Assembly: GCF_030867095.1 (NCBI RefSeq)
Contig: NC_081824.1
Location: 307,970,956-308,034,955, forward strand
Origin: Alligator mississippiensis
Taxonomy: Eukaryota; Chordata; Crocodylia; Alligatoridae
Direction: 5' to 3'
Length of the DNA stretch: 64,000 bases
Position numbers and translations under genes: made by a program. This document shows positions 10,193 through 23,073 of this stretch, in pieces (within the stretch, counting starts at the first letter, position 1; every line of letters starts with the position of its first letter). The notes under the pieces are model-generated. The model searched no databases, was not told the DNA's origin, and saw only the letters and a program-made list of their open reading frames with translations.

Positions 10193-11037
10193 AGTCATAT
10201 CCAACCATCTTAACAAGGCAGATCAAGAACTAATCTACTGAATATATGCATGCATTAAATACATTTACTAAATACAATTATACTAAATAACAAATATGAG
10301 CTTCCCAAACTATGTAGTCAATAGAGACTGGAGTCAAAATCCTGCACTCTTAAACCCTGAAATAAAAATCTTCCCTTATGAAATCTGTGTGTGGCAAAAG
10401 TGTGATACCGGTTCTAATAAGAACAGTTCTGATAAAAAAAAATGAAATTCATGCCCTCCTGTTTTATGGCTTCAGTTTAATCTTACATCTTTTTTTGATT
10501 TATTCATTAATTCTCTGTATACAGAAAGGAATAAGTCACAAAGCTACAAAACTTCAAGAGAAAATTTAAAAGAATCAACTTTGAATTCAATCTTACTTTC
10601 AAAGTGATTCAACTAACTAAAGGCAGATACTTCATCTATTCTAAATTTGAATGGCTTGGTTTTCTGAGATTCTGTATAGGTGTAGCAACTGACTCCAACT
10701 TCAGAGGGAGTTACCAGTGTTCTGAAAAACAGGTTTAATCCTACTGAAGAAATTTGTAATTTTTCAGATCATGTCTTTACTTCTGAAGAACTTCTTGCCG
10801 GAGCTGTCTCTAAAGAAGTCTTGCTTTAAAAGAAAATACCTCTTGGTTGTATTTAACTGCATTGAAGATGATTTTTTGGTTTCTATACAGAAATCTTTTC
10901 AAGGACTGCACTGCAAGCATACTGAAATCATGAGGTAATTCAGACATGTGACAAAGATCTCAGACTCCTTAAGACAAATTCTTCCATCTGGATTCCACTC
11001 TAGTGATGCTTTTGGGTCAGAGCAAAAAAAAACCCAA
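10193..11037. other. Unannotated AT-rich stretch
   Basis: No gene, RNA or clear repeat recognised. Confidence 0.5.
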
Positions 11038-11886
11038 CCCTATACCTCACCCCTTTCCACTCAGGTGGTCCACTCTGGTCTTGGTAATGTCTGTGATGGG
11101 CCACTGGCACCACTCATTCTCCTGGCAGGCTTTCCTGCTTGGTCCCCTGTGGGAGTGTGGTGAGGCCTCAGTGGTAGCATGGGGGAGGGAAAAAGAGGGC
11201 TCATTGCAAGTGCAACCTAAAAACCTCCCTGCAGCTGGAGCAGGACTAGCACACCCCTATGGTAGTTAGTCTCCAGGCCAGGCTTCAGGACCCCCAGTTG
11301 CCACAGGAAACTTCCTGTGGAGGTAGGCAACACATTTACCTGTGGTACCACAAAAGGGAATCCTTTCAGGGGTGGGAGGCCCCACCAGAAGAGAACACAC
11401 CATGGGCAACTGATCACCTGTAGGGGAAAACACATGTGGTGCCCTGGTAGCCAAATTTTTGAGCAGATACAGACCCAAAATCCATTGCAAGGGCAGCAGT
11501 GGTCATGGAGGATCCTAGGGAGCATGAGGGGACATTGCCCAAAATACTAAGGTACGTGGCCAAGTACCAGCAGGCCTAGAACCCCAGCTTGCCTGGGAAA
11601 TACCTACAAAAGGGTAGCCAGCAGGGGCCAGGTGAAGCACATCTCACCGAACGCAGAACACTGAAGTAAAGCATTGGGTGTGGATAGCATCAGTGCCCTG
11701 CTTGCCTGTATTCTGTGAGTATCATTATTGTTAAGGTGTGCATTCATCAGCCAAGATGTCCTCACCATGCTCCCACAGGGGACCAAGCAGGCAAACCTGC
11801 CAAGAAAGTGAGTGCTGCAAGTGGCCTGTCACAGACATCACCAAAACCAGAGTGGGCCACCTGAGTGGAAAGGGTGAGGTGTAGGG
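11038..11886. repeat. Large inverted repeat, 128-bp arms around a ~595-bp spacer
   Basis: The left arm 11038-11165 and right arm 11760-11886 are inverted copies. For example, CACTCAGGTGGTCCACTCTGG on the left pairs with CCAGAGTGGGCCACCTGAGTG on the right, and TTGGTCCCCTGTGGGAG pairs with CTCCCACAGGGGACCAA. Identity is roughly 85 percent by eye. The spacer is GC-rich and unclassified. It may be one foldback transposon or two copies of the same repeat inserted head to head. Confidence 0.75.
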
Positions 11887-13487
11887 GTGGTGGAGCCTCA
11901 CAGAAGACCTACTGGCTGAGCTGCCTGAGCCAGAGGAAAGCACTGAGCAGCACCTCCAACTAATCTCAAATAACATCAAGTCCTGGTAGGTCAGTAGGCC
12001 TTGGGGTGATGCCTAAGTGGGCAAGGCACACCAGTGGCAGCACTGAGAGCGTGTGCCTGCCAAAGCCCTTTATTTGTAATGTTCAGCATGGCTTTGAACT
12101 GTGTTTATTAAAAGCTTCAATTTCCTCCTTTTATCCCTACCACCAACTACTAAATTTGGTCCCAGCTATTATGCCCACCTATAAAATGGGTATCTAAAGT
12201 TTATTTCATTTAGGTTTAATCCATTTTTACTCTGTCAGCATATAATATTGTCTCAATGAATACTATTGTATGCAGCATTACCCAGGGCTAATGTTAGTAT
12301 TTATTCTTGTGGCTTATTGAATTTGAAAACTATTTGTAATTTTTCAGATCTTTGGTTCCAGTTAACCCAACCATAGGTTTCTATAAATGAATACTCTCCC
12401 ATAGTCATTGGCTTCTGTTGTTGCAATCTGCTTTGAACATGAGTAGTTTCTGTACTTTTGTGTTTGCTGCTGTCTCTTGAATGTTGTGGAGGAAGATAAC
12501 TCCCTTATTTTTATAACTTTGGATTCAGTCCCAGGCTTTATTTCCTCAGCTTTTCCATGATCTTTTCAAATTGGATTGATTTTAATTTTATCAAGTTTCC
12601 TTAATTAAATAATGTTATCTTTCTGCTACTTTTTTCCTCATTACCTTAAACTTTTAAACTTTTACTATTGGCCTGCCTACTTAGTAGTGCAAGGTTTTCT
12701 TTTCTTGTCAGTATTCCATTTTTGGATGTAGGGTTGTGGGCCATTTCTGGCAGCATGGCGTTGAAAGGGAAAACAGACACAGATCCTATGTTTGTAGGAA
12801 AGAAGTTCTCAAAAACTTTAAGTCCCACTTATAACATTCTCTGTTTTTTTCTAGGAATGGGAGAATAAATATTTATAGTGAAAAATGTGGTCAGTATCTC
12901 TTTGTTGTAGTATGTACTATTTATATTATATATTCTGTATACAGTACTATTTATATAACACTTTAGTAGAAATCAAATAAAACTTGATCAATTAATTAAA
13001 GTCACAAATGGATATGAATTCCACTCTGTACAAGGTAGACAAACTGAATTCCTTTGACAGATGAGAAGATTATTCTGCCTCCTGTTGGATCAAGGGTGGG
13101 ATAAATATTCAGCTGAGAAGAGGAACAACTAAGAAAGTACTTAGACTGACTAGAGATTTTCAAATCGGTAGCCAATGACTCTTTAATTGGCTCTGTGAAC
13201 TCATGGAGGTCAGGTCAATGAACTCTTGGCTCTGCTCTTCTCCACATGACTGGAGCATCAAGCTCCCCTGCCTCCATTTAGATGTTTGCATTTACTAAGC
13301 ACCTGTAGCTTATGCCTGTGCTGCCCACCCTTTGTTATACTATTCTATCAATAGTTATACCCCAGGGAAATATGTAGAGAAGAATCCAAAATTAGTATGC
13401 GGAAAATTCAAAATTAATTACATGCATTTAAAAAAAAGTAAACTAAATATAACATTATTTGAACCTTCTTTTTAAATATATGCAGGT
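11887..13487. other. Unannotated AT-rich stretch
   Basis: No gene recognised. Short TA-rich runs near 12915-12955. Confidence 0.5.
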
Positions 13488-13640
13488 ACTTGTGTGTGGT
13501 TGGGGTGGATATAGGGTGTGTGTGGGGAGGATTTGTGAAGGTGTGGGGGAGTGTGCTAGGTTTGTGGGTGGGTGTGGGTATGCGAGTCTGTGGGGTTTGT
13601 AGGAGAGTGTGTGGGGTTTGTGGGTAGGCGTGGGATTCCC
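13488..13640. repeat. Degenerate (GTGTGGG)n-like G/T-rich array
   Basis: The + strand is made almost entirely of GTGTGTGGGG, GGGTTTGTGGG and related words for about 150 bp, with strong purine/pyrimidine-neutral G/T skew. It is a simple or low-order repeat. The frames open across it on the minus strand are artefacts. Confidence 0.75.
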
Positions 13641-14094
13641 CACCATATGCCTCCCTAGTACAGCCCCTAGTGCCACATGTCACCCCCATGCACAGTCCCC
13701 CAACACATGCCCCCCCGTAAAGCCGCCACTACCACATGCCCCCCTTTGCACAGGCTCTGCTGACACATTCCTCCCCAGCACAGTCCCCACCATTAGCAGG
13801 CCCTTGGGGCACTCCTGGCCACAGCAGCCAGAGCCACCTGAGGCATGTGGCTTTACAAATCCTAGGGGGCTGCATGTGGCGGCATGGAGCTGGCCTGGTT
13901 CAGCTTGCTGGCAGGCACTTTCAGGCCATACTGGGTTGGCTCCATGCCAGCATGTGGAGCTCATCGCATTGCAGGCAGGAACCATGTGCAACCCTAGGCA
14001 CTCAGCCGCACCTGTACACCTCTTGTTACCAAATTTGCCCATTACCTTGGGGTGTGCTCATTTATTAAAGGATAGTTTCTAGGGTCTTGGTGAT
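13641..14094. other. C-rich stretch, unclassified
   Basis: C-rich sequence with weak internal repetition (CACATGCCCCC near 13700-13745). Overlapping open frames on both strands match no family I know. Confidence 0.35.
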
Positions 14095-15960
14095 TCTGTC
14101 AATGTGCTGCTTGTGTTACTATATGGAGCTGTATTTCTCCCTTCTGCAAGCCCTCACCCCCAGCGGAGCTATCTTGCAGGACTCAATCTCAATGGGACTG
14201 GGTTCCTCCAGTCACCAAATCAGTCATACGCACAAACACACACAAATTAACGTGACACGCCTGACCTGGCCGGGCTGATCAGCATGGACAGGCTGACACC
14301 CTCATATGCCAAGAATCAGTTCATAAGAGCAACAATAAAATGCAGTCAGACACAAGCACACAGGTAAACAGAATCCCTCTGAATCCGGCTGGGTGTCCAG
14401 CTGACACCCACATGGGCCAGCATTCAGTTCATAAGGGCACGTCTGAGTCAAACTGGGTCAATCAGCCTGTACAAGCTGATCCCCTTATGTGTTTCAAACT
14501 CAGCACGTCCCAATCTTTGGCCTCTTGATGAGCAGACCCCACAATAATTTCGGCTTCACAGGGATCTTTAGCATAGGTAAAAGAAGCATTGCTGGAGAGC
14601 ACGGGAGGAAAGAGAAGCAGAGAAGGAAAAATATACCCAATTACTACCAGTTTGCCTATAAAAGTTATTTATTGCTAAGCACATGAAATATATAATAGTA
14701 CTAGTAGTAATAGACATGCAAAAGAAAAACAAACACCAACAATGACAATACTACCCTGATTTCACTAAGTATTTGGGGAAACTTAGCTCAAGCTTAACTG
14801 ATACAGTTCAGGTTCAGAAGTTTATGCCTAGAAAGAAGAGAGAGAACGCTGGGATCTCACCTAGTCCACGGTACTCAGGCTGCAAAGCTGACAGGCACAA
14901 TCCGTAGCACAATCCTTGAAGAGAGAGATGATCTGTTCTTCCAGCGTCCCAAGAATGACAGGGGATGGTGTCAGCACAGGAGTTTTCTTCTTCTTTCTTC
15001 TTCTCCTTCTTTGCAGCACACACACTTACAGATTTTTATACCCTTAGTTCAGCTGCTTCGAAGCACCCTCAGTAGTGTAAATCATTGTCTTTTCTATTGA
15101 CACGGGGTTATCTGGTTTGGACCATCTCAGGAAACTGATTGATAATCAGGAAACACTTAAGATTAGGGAGTAACCCAAATACTTGGGAGCCAGCTTGAAA
15201 TTCCTATGGATGGCAGATATACTGATGGGATATCTCATGGTTTCTTGAGGAACAATAGATAACTTGCAGCATCAGGATTTTGGATTTTTACTTGTTGTGC
15301 ACAAGCCTCAGCTTAGCATGACTTTTCCAGATCTTACTATAGTCTTTTAACAGACTTAAAGCAATTATTGGGGTGCTCATAACCTTTTGTAGAGAGGACT
15401 CCCACCAGTTGTCTCGGGAAAGTTATGACAACACCTGGGATTAGGGCTCCAGCAGGCTGGATGCTGTGATGAACCCTTAACCATTGTTCAAATGTTGCCC
15501 ATACCCCCTTTGACTCGGTCTCTTGCCTCAGCATTCCCTAACCCGGCAACCGAGTTTTAGTCAATCAAGTTTAAATAGGCCTCCCATAGTGGGACCGGGG
15601 AATGTACGGCCCGAGATGCCTATTAAACTTAGAGCTGTGTGTGTGTGTCTGGGGGGGGAGGGGGGAAGTCCTTTGCAAATCCAGATTAGAACTGGTCTGT
15701 TAAATGCTGAGCTGGGTGTGTGTGAACATGGGTTGATTAACATTGGAAGCACAGATTCCCCATCATGCAGTGCTCTCCTGCTTCTCTGGTCCCAGAATTC
15801 ACTGCAGTCTCTGCTTCATGCTTTCTGTTTTCCATCTCTCATGTAAATGAATGGTCATCTGGTTCCATCTCGGATGCAAATGAGACCTAGGGCAGTTGTT
15901 TCACTCTTATCACCCTTATCTGGTGAGGTTTTTAGGTGCGTCTCTCGCTGCATCTTAATC
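14095..15960 (-). mobile_element. Candidate long LTR-like repeat (minus orientation)
   Basis: Read on the minus strand, a TATA-like GGGTATAAAAATC (about 15032-15044) lies upstream of an AATAAATAAC poly(A)-like signal (about 14660-14672), as in an LTR. Three imperfect ~75-bp tandem units (14265-14480, each around CAGTTCATAAGRGCA or AGCTGAYMCCC) lie in the downstream part. I cannot define TG/CA ends or a target duplication and see no viral genes. It may be a different kind of interspersed repeat. Confidence 0.3.
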
Positions 15961-16842
15961 AGTTTTGTTTAGGTGGGGGGAGGGGTGAGTCCTTTGTGAG
16001 TCAGACAGACTGCATCCTGTGCCAGGGTTGCCCAAGAATACAGAGCTGAGGCGTAACATTCTGAGGTGCTCTTCCTGCCAGGAGTGTCCCGAGGGCCTGC
16101 CACCAGCAGCGGGGGCTGTGCACCATGGAGTCAGGGGTGGGTGGCAGGGCGCCAAACCCACGCACAAACCTCACCACATCCACCCCTCTCTCCTGCATGC
16201 AGGATCTCTTTTTCCCACTCACCAGCTACGCCCTGAGGAATGATGTGATATTATGCGATTTTATGCAGTCATATGTTTTACATGCAAAATTATGCAGGTG
16301 CATAATTGCATAATTTCCCAGGGTGTAAATAGGTATGCCATGAATTTAGTCAGGCTTTTCCCACTTTTTACCCCTGAAATGATTATTCCTTGGTGTTCAT
16401 CACAGATGAGTCCTTATCTACAGTATCCTTCTTTGTTAAATAGTCAGAGTTAGTTTTTTTACCAGATGTGGGTATAAGCAGTTAGAATGTGCATCTTGAT
16501 CTTCTATGCATTAGTTGACAGCAAGGGGTGTTATAGTGGGGGTATAGTGGTGCATTTGCATCCCCTTTGATTCCCAAAGTTTAAAACCAACTCCTTGGCA
16601 GTGGCAACATCATTTCTATTCAGGCAGCAGTGAGGGAGTTACTTGACTTCATGGCTAATTGTAATCTACTTGATTCCTTTTAAACTCTTTGTTCCACAGG
16701 TTAATGACCCTCTCTCCTTTTAATGGTATTAATGTTTCACTAATTAAGCTAGTCTCTCTTCTGCAGTTCTGCTCTCTCTTAGTTCCTTCTGGTCATGTAG
16801 CTCCTATTTCACAGCCCTACAGACTGTTTCAACCTGAAGTGG
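15961..16842. other. Unannotated stretch
   Basis: No gene recognised. A small run of ATGCGATTTTATGCAGTCATA-like repeats occurs at 16250-16315. Confidence 0.4.
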
Positions 16843-17102
16843 GCATGTCTACACATTCATTAATGTACCATAGTTACTGCATATTAAGTTCCGTGCTTGT
16901 ATAACCAAGTGCTAAGTCAGTGCGCAGTAACTGGTGCTACTGCACATTAGCACTGGCACACACCATTTTTGTCATGCTACTATGCAGTAGCCAAATACTA
17001 GTGTGCAGTAGCATAATTGTACTGTTTTTGATGTGACTTCATACTGCACAATAGTATTAAGCTACTGCGCATTTAGTGTCTCATGTTGACTTGCCCATTG
17101 AA
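16843..17102. mobile_element. MITE with GGGCATGTCTACACATT end
   Basis: The left end GGGCATGTCTACACATTCAT and the right end, reverse-complemented as GGGCAAGTCAACATGAGACA, form an imperfect terminal inverted repeat. The interior repeats GCGCAGTAG/CTACTGCGC words in both orientations. No coding capacity. Similar CAGTAATTACT and GCAGTAAG words occur in the element at 41843-42560. Confidence 0.55.
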
Positions 17103-18224
17103 AACATTAACTCAGGTGAACATTAATTCATATGTATAAATAACTTGTAGTGAAGCATTGACTGCTCTGTCAAGATGCTCAAGACTTGATTTGTTTTATG
17201 AATTTCAAAGAGATGTAAATTTAATTTTAATTATTACAGAACTAAAGGAACAAACATTTTTGGATTATTTTGGCCTAGTTTGTTCTGTTTTTCAGTACAA
17301 AATTTGATATAGCAACTTAATGTACATTCTAATAAAGTTATATTAGTTTTTACTTTGCTCTTAAACTGGATAATATTGCCTTGGTCTCTAGCATATGAGT
17401 AAAGCTTCTAGGTTTTTTTTTTCACCTGGAGAAAAATAAGTACTATGTTATATGTAATGATGTACCACACCATCCTCCCCACTCTTTCAAAATTCTAAAT
17501 TCATCCATGGTTAAGAGTCCTGTCAGTAGCATCGAGAGTACTTTCTAATGCCATAAGTAAAAGTAAAAAAATAGAGTTACACAATTTTCTGAGTTTTCTA
17601 ACTCAGAAGTTATTTTGCCAAAAAAGAAAGAAAGCAGCCACATTTGTATGCATCTTGAAATCACCCTCATTTTTTTTCTTCATTTGGAGTTGGGCAGAGC
17701 AGACAAATCCAGTATGACAAATTTTAATTTACATAGCTTTGAAGCCAAGGACATGGAGTCACTCCAAGTCAATATGGAGATGCTAGTTTATCATGTCCAT
17801 GTACATTTGTTCATACACAGCACCATCTGATGCTTATGTGCTAAAGAGAAATATTGGCATTAAGCTAAAGTTGTCACAAAACTCAACTAGGCTTTAAGAT
17901 AATTATAGTACAGCCAGCTTGAATTTGATCCCAAGCCCTAGAGGATAGCAGAGTTATGAAATTACCATAAAATGAAACCTTAAAAATTTGGAGGATTTCA
18001 TAAATTGAAAACCTGGTGGCTTTGCATTATGATAGCAGGTAATATACTTTAAAATGACATGTTAATGTAGGATTGTGAGGGGCTGCTTTGGAATTTTTCA
18101 TTATTTTCATTGCCAATACTAAGACCAAATTCTAAAGTTGTCAAAAAATGTCTATTCCTTACTTTTCTGGCACACTCAAGTTGGTTCCTCTACCTAGCTG
18201 ATGCCTTAGTTCACTAAGGTCCTT
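17103..18224. other. Unannotated AT-rich stretch
   Basis: No gene or clear repeat recognised. Confidence 0.5.
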
Positions 18225-18552
18225 AAGGGCATCTATACATGTGCTTCAGGGGGCACTTTAATTAGAGTGGTTCTTGGAGCCGCTCTAATTTAAGTGCCCT
18301 CAACATCACGTGTATTCAGCGTCCCACACTTCAAAATGGCAATGAGGGTGCTTGAATTAAAGCTTATTCAAGCTTTAATTCAAGAACCCCTGCTGCCATT
18401 TTGAAGCACAGGGACACTGAATAAATGTGATATGGGGGCTGCTGGAGAATATTAATTAACACACTCCAGCAGACTTGATTAATCAAGACTACTCCGATGC
18501 GTGCTAATTAGCACGTAGAAGCAAACATTCAGCATGTGTATACGTGCACAAA
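18225..18552. mobile_element. MITE family A, copy 1
   Basis: The ends AGGGCATCTATACATGTGC (left) and CATGTGTATACGTGCA (right) are inverted. A central palindrome AAAGCTTATTCAAGCTTT (18359-18376), CAAAATGG/CCATTTTG pairs and a TTAATTAGCAC-type block are shared with copies at 34665-34914 and 57441-57782. Non-coding. Confidence 0.65.
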
Positions 18553-19984
18553 GATTAGATCTAATTTTGAGCCTCTGAATGGCCCCGCTAACAGTAACTT
18601 CACTTGAACTACTTGTGGTTAAACTTAGATATATGTCTACAAATGCACTGCTGAATGGAGCATATATTTTCAGCGTCTTCCTACTAGCTTTGCTGCTGAT
18701 AAATATTTTCTCCTAATGTAAAGGATGGTGCTTAAGACTCTGGACCTGATTCCCATTTGCACAAAGGTCAATTCATACCACATTAACTGCCTATGTAGTG
18801 TATAGATGTCTTGGCACACATGAAAGTATGGCTCTGTGTTGCTTTAAAATTTCTAGACATCCACATAGAAATCTACCCTATCACACTGTTTGTTCTGGCA
18901 TCTGCACATAAAATATCCACCAGTCTTATACTACTAAGGATCTCCTTCTCAACCAAATGATTACATTTAGAAGACCAAAACAAGAGCTCTATAGCCAGGT
19001 TAATTTCCAAATGAACAGATTATCCTAGGCATCTGTTCTGAGCATGCCTCTGCATATACTGCTGATAGCCAAGATTCAAGAGGTTGTGCAAAACCAGCAG
19101 CACCGTTGCCAATAGTTGGCTGTGGTCCCACTGCAGTCCCATCTGGATATAAAGTTTTGAGCATAATGTAATGTTCTGTAAGTGGTAAAGGGAAGGGAAA
19201 AATCTCAGAGTTTTTACTGCAGATGTGAAATTAAAAAGAAAAGTAATGATCCTATTTAAATATTTTTTTAAAATTTAAGAATCATTTTGGGTGGAATGGG
19301 GAGAGGGAAAGGAGGGTTGAAATGCCAGGGTTGTGAAAAAAATATCTCACCGCTTCTCTTTATTTCTTGCTGGTACCCAATACTGCATTCTTTACAACTC
19401 ACCCTTGTCAATCAAAAGGAGTTTAGGGTGACCAAGAACTCTAGGACTGGACCTATTGAAGCCCTTTCACTTTCATGCTAGTCGGAGAGATTATTTTTCA
19501 ATCTATCATATTCTATGTGTTTTATAACTTACTTTTTCAGTCAGTGGCTGCTCTATACTTGGTGCTTCCTGTGCCTTTCTGCTGAAAGCAGATTAGTTAT
19601 GCCATGTATAGTCTTTGACACTTTTGTTCATTGGATCATAGAAACTTCTCTCTTTTGATTTGTGCTGCTTATAGTCAATCCATTTCAGATTCTTTGCAAA
19701 TCTTGGGCTCCAGTTCTGTCAGAATGGCCAGATTCTTTCCTCTTTGTGAGCCTTAAGTATCAGTTACACAGTTACTTACAAAGCTGCAGTTTTGGCACTT
19801 ACACACAGTCTGGGATTCAGCATAGCTATGTTTCCCAACCCCTCCTTTCTGAATGCAGTCAGTCAGCTTCATTTTGGCTGCATTTTCACACAGGCCTGTG
19901 TACAGTGTCAAACAAGTCTCAGAATTTTGCTTGCCAAAATATTATGGTAGGGGAGAGGAGGAGGAAGGGAACTGTCCCATCTAT
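18553..19984. other. Unannotated AT-rich stretch
   Basis: No gene or clear repeat recognised. Confidence 0.5.
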
Positions 19985-20039
19985 TAACCTAGTAGATAAG
20001 GGCAGTTGCCTAGAGAGTAGGATACTCCAAATTTAGGCC

Positions 20040-20125
20040 TCTTTCACCCAGAAGAGGTTTGAACCTCTGTGTATCCTGCTTCTGAGTCATGTGTTATAAC
20101 TGCCAAGCCACTAGCTATGCTTTGC
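20040..20125 (-). repeat. tRNA-derived SINE fragment
   Basis: On the minus strand, a TAGTGGCTTGGCAGTTATAAC block resembling a pol III A box is followed about 35 bp later by GGTTCAAACCTC, a good B-box match. Similar TAGGGCA/GTAGGA words just upstream (19990-20030) suggest a second, more decayed unit. It is too diverged to be a functional tRNA: no closed acceptor stem was found. Confidence 0.5.
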
Positions 20126-21067
20126 CAAAAATATCTTCCACCCCTCTTATGGAAGCTAGCCTACTGGTCTACCACGAGGGGGCAGGAGGAGAGCCAACCC
20201 GATGGAGTGGGGCTTAATGAGACAGATGTTGCCTTGAAAAGGAGGGATCTTAGGGTTTTGGCTTTGGGTCTTGCTCCCAATGAGGTAGAAACTATCCCAG
20301 TGGTGTTTATCCCTTTATCCAATGAATATGAAATGAGAGCTTCTGCAGGTGTGCTTCAGGGGGAGGAATGGAAAACAATCTGGGCAAAGCCCAGCCTGCA
20401 CTATGGTGGTTAGATCACTGTTAAAAAGCAGGATACATAGTAAGAGAAGTAGGGGCTGGTGGGCTAGAACATGGAGTTCCTATTCAGTGGGCTAAAAAGT
20501 GGAAGGGCCCTCCTCCTCTGGCAAGTCTGCATGCAGAAAGACCCTATTCCACTCCAGGTTGAAACAGCATCCCAAACTAGACATGTGTCAAGCATTGCAG
20601 CAATGTACACACCTCTTAACTGTGTGAAGGGGGATTAAGATTTACCCCTATCTCCTTACTCATCATGTATAATGAACTAGAAGATACCCAAAGATGCCTT
20701 TTATGCACAGAAGAATAGTTTCTGACCCCTATGATTTTCCTGTGGAAATAAATGAGAAAGGGACAAAGTTATGCTGTAATTTGCATTTGGAGTTTTCTCC
20801 TAACTTCTGAATTGAAATGTATTTGACTGGTAACTTCCACATGGAAGTTTCAGAGTTCAGCCTCCAAAACTATAAGTACCCTGAGATACACAGAGGAAAT
20901 TAAGGACTTACCTCCATGATTCTACCCCACACCTTCTCTTGCAAGAGTTCTATAGAAGCAGGAACAGATCCAGAGTTGGGGGTATGGGGAAATACAGTTA
21001 TCACACCTGTCTTCTGCTGCTGCCACCTGTCCCAGCTGCCTGCGGAGGGTTCGGGATTGATTGAGAA
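20126..21067. other. Unannotated stretch
   Basis: No gene recognised. Several 60-110 codon open frames have no domain. Confidence 0.4.
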
Positions 21068-21740
21068 TGTGGCCAGGGGTAGAAAGGTAAGAAAGGTTCA
21101 TTGACTTAACAAAAACACAACTACGTGTAGTAACAAAACAAACAATGACACACAAGAATAACTCATGTCGGCAACTTATCAGCAGTCCCCTCTGATGCCT
21201 GATGTATGACAAGTTTCTCTTTCCACAAAGCTCAGCGAAGTCAGGCATCCCTGATCAGTGCTGTCCAAGAGGTACTGGGAAGGACCCTGGTATTAAGTCT
21301 TTGGACTCCTCGTGATCCACGGGCCCACTGATCCCGGTCAACAGCTAATTAGTCCCTTTCACAGAGCTGTATCTTCCTTCTGAATGATTTCCAGATGTGC
21401 CAGCCAATTTATAACTTCTGAGATGTGCTGATAACTTACAGCCATTCAGATTATTTTTACTTCAACTGTCCTTAGACTGACCAATAGCAGTACAAGCCTT
21501 GCATTCTTCTGATAAGGTTAATTTTAACTACACCACAGGGCCTTACTACTTCAAGGCTTTGCTAAATTTACTAGGCCTTGCTTCATACAAGGCCTTACTA
21601 CATCTTAAACTTTAATTGGGCTCTTAGCAACAACATATAGCTTAATATCTAAACAAATGACAGAAAAAACACTTGGTCTAATCATCATAGAGCCTTCAGC
21701 AAGCACCTTTATTACATAGACATAATTTTCAGCTGTCACA
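21068..21740 (-). mobile_element. Endogenous retrovirus LTR, family B, copy 1 (minus)
   Basis: On the minus strand it begins TGTGACAGCTGAAA at 21740 and ends near CCTGGCCACA at 21068, so it has TG...CA ends and is about 673 bp. It aligns along its whole length with the + strand copy at 63348-64000, about 90 percent identical by eye. The poly(A) signal of the other copy (AATAAACC) is AATGAACC here. No matching target duplication or viral gene is next to it, consistent with a solo LTR. Confidence 0.8.
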
Positions 21741-21754
21741 GCCACCAGTGTCCC

Positions 21755-22300
21755 TAGCTGATCTGGGTGAAGGGGGAGCCCCAGAGCTGCTCCTGGCTGC
21801 TCCAGTCAGGACTGTGGCTGTTTGGGCTGCCAGGCTCAACCAGGGATAGTGGTGGTGCCATACAGGTTCCTCCTTCTAGTGCTTACTCCCTGCCTGCCTC
21901 TTCCCTGAAGGTGTTTCCCACTGGCTGGGAGCAGGTGCTGCTGCCACTTGCCCCTGGCTGATGCAGGCACGGGGGATCTCCAGAGCCGCTCTTGATTCAC
22001 TCTTGCCCTGCATGTACAGCAAGCTGTGCTCAGCTGAGATCAGTACTGGCAGTGTACAAATTCTTCATTCCAGCGCCTGCTCCCAGCCAACAGGGAACAT
22101 TGGTGTGGGATGTTCAAGCAGGGAGCAGGCACTGGAAGGAAAAACCTGCACAGTGCCACTGCTGTCCCCAGTTGAGCATGGCTCTCTGCAGATATGCTCC
22201 TCACAGACCCTGAGTGGAACAGGGCAGGAGCAGCTCTGCCCATCCCCTCCCTTCCCACCCCAGGTCAGCTGGGAATAGGTTTCCTCCTCCCGCTCTCCCC
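21755..22300. repeat. GC-rich repeat with internal inverted copies
   Basis: A ~60-bp unit containing CAGTGTACA...TTCCAGCGCCTGCTCCC (22023-22088) is repeated in inverted form at 22119-22182. A third, direct, more diverged copy lies at about 21850-21895. It may be the interior of a foldback element. Open frames on both strands are artefacts. Confidence 0.5.
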
Positions 22301-22971
22301 CCCCCCCCAATCATGTACCTGTTCCCTCGTGGCTTCTTGATGTTCCCTGCCAACCTGGTGGCTCTAGCCATTCCTTGTCCCCATCTCTCCATGGCCTTTG
22401 GGATAGTGTGCTGCACCCTGTTTTAGTAAATCCTAGATCCACCCATGTATATGAGCTGTGTATGAATGGTGGTCTTTCCTAAACCATACTGCTTTTCAGC
22501 ATGTGCCATCTATACTAACTTGACTACTTCAAAGCTGCAGATTTGGGAAAGCATTACCTAGCGCCTAACCCCATCATGTCCTCTTCTAATTTTTCTTCAC
22601 CAGTGGAACTGGAACTGCATGGAGCCCTGGCTGAGTAATTTTGGAAGGATATTACCTGAGGTCTAGATCTGGCCCCCATCTCATTAAAGGTTAAAATAAG
22701 TATTCCTCAATTTCTCTCTCTCTTTCTGATTAAAAAATTATGAAGTAATATGCTACCAATTTCAGAGGTGGAAGGAAACATCGTGGGCCTTATTTTTATT
22801 GCATTACTGCAGATTTACACTAGTGTTGTTCACTTTACTTCAATGGAATCAAATTGTAAAACTAGATAATGGAAGCAGTGAATTAAAAATTTTTCAAGAT
22901 TCAGGATGCTGATCACTTCATGGAACTAAAATGCATAATGAACATAGTTAAACAGAGCCAGTTGACATCTC
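22301..22971. other. Unannotated stretch
   Basis: No gene recognised. Confidence 0.45.
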
Positions 22972-23073
22972 TGATGTAGACTAACTTACAGCACTGTTGG
23001 ATAGTTCTCTCAGACAGGTACTATCTGACAGTGGAGTAAATTAGTGGGCTTAAACATATGTGTAGATGGTGAC
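22972..23073. mobile_element. Short palindromic MITE, copy 2
   Basis: Related to the element at 7602-7708. It shares the TGTAGATGGTGAC end and the inner stem GGATAGT...ACTATCTGACAGTGGAGTAA, corresponding to ACTATCTTACAGTGGAATTA in copy 1. The left end (GATGTAGAC) is more decayed. Confidence 0.6.

Noticed and set aside
20040..20125. Functional tRNA gene on minus
   Set aside because: A-box and B-box-like words are present but no acceptor or anticodon stems close; better read as a SINE relic.
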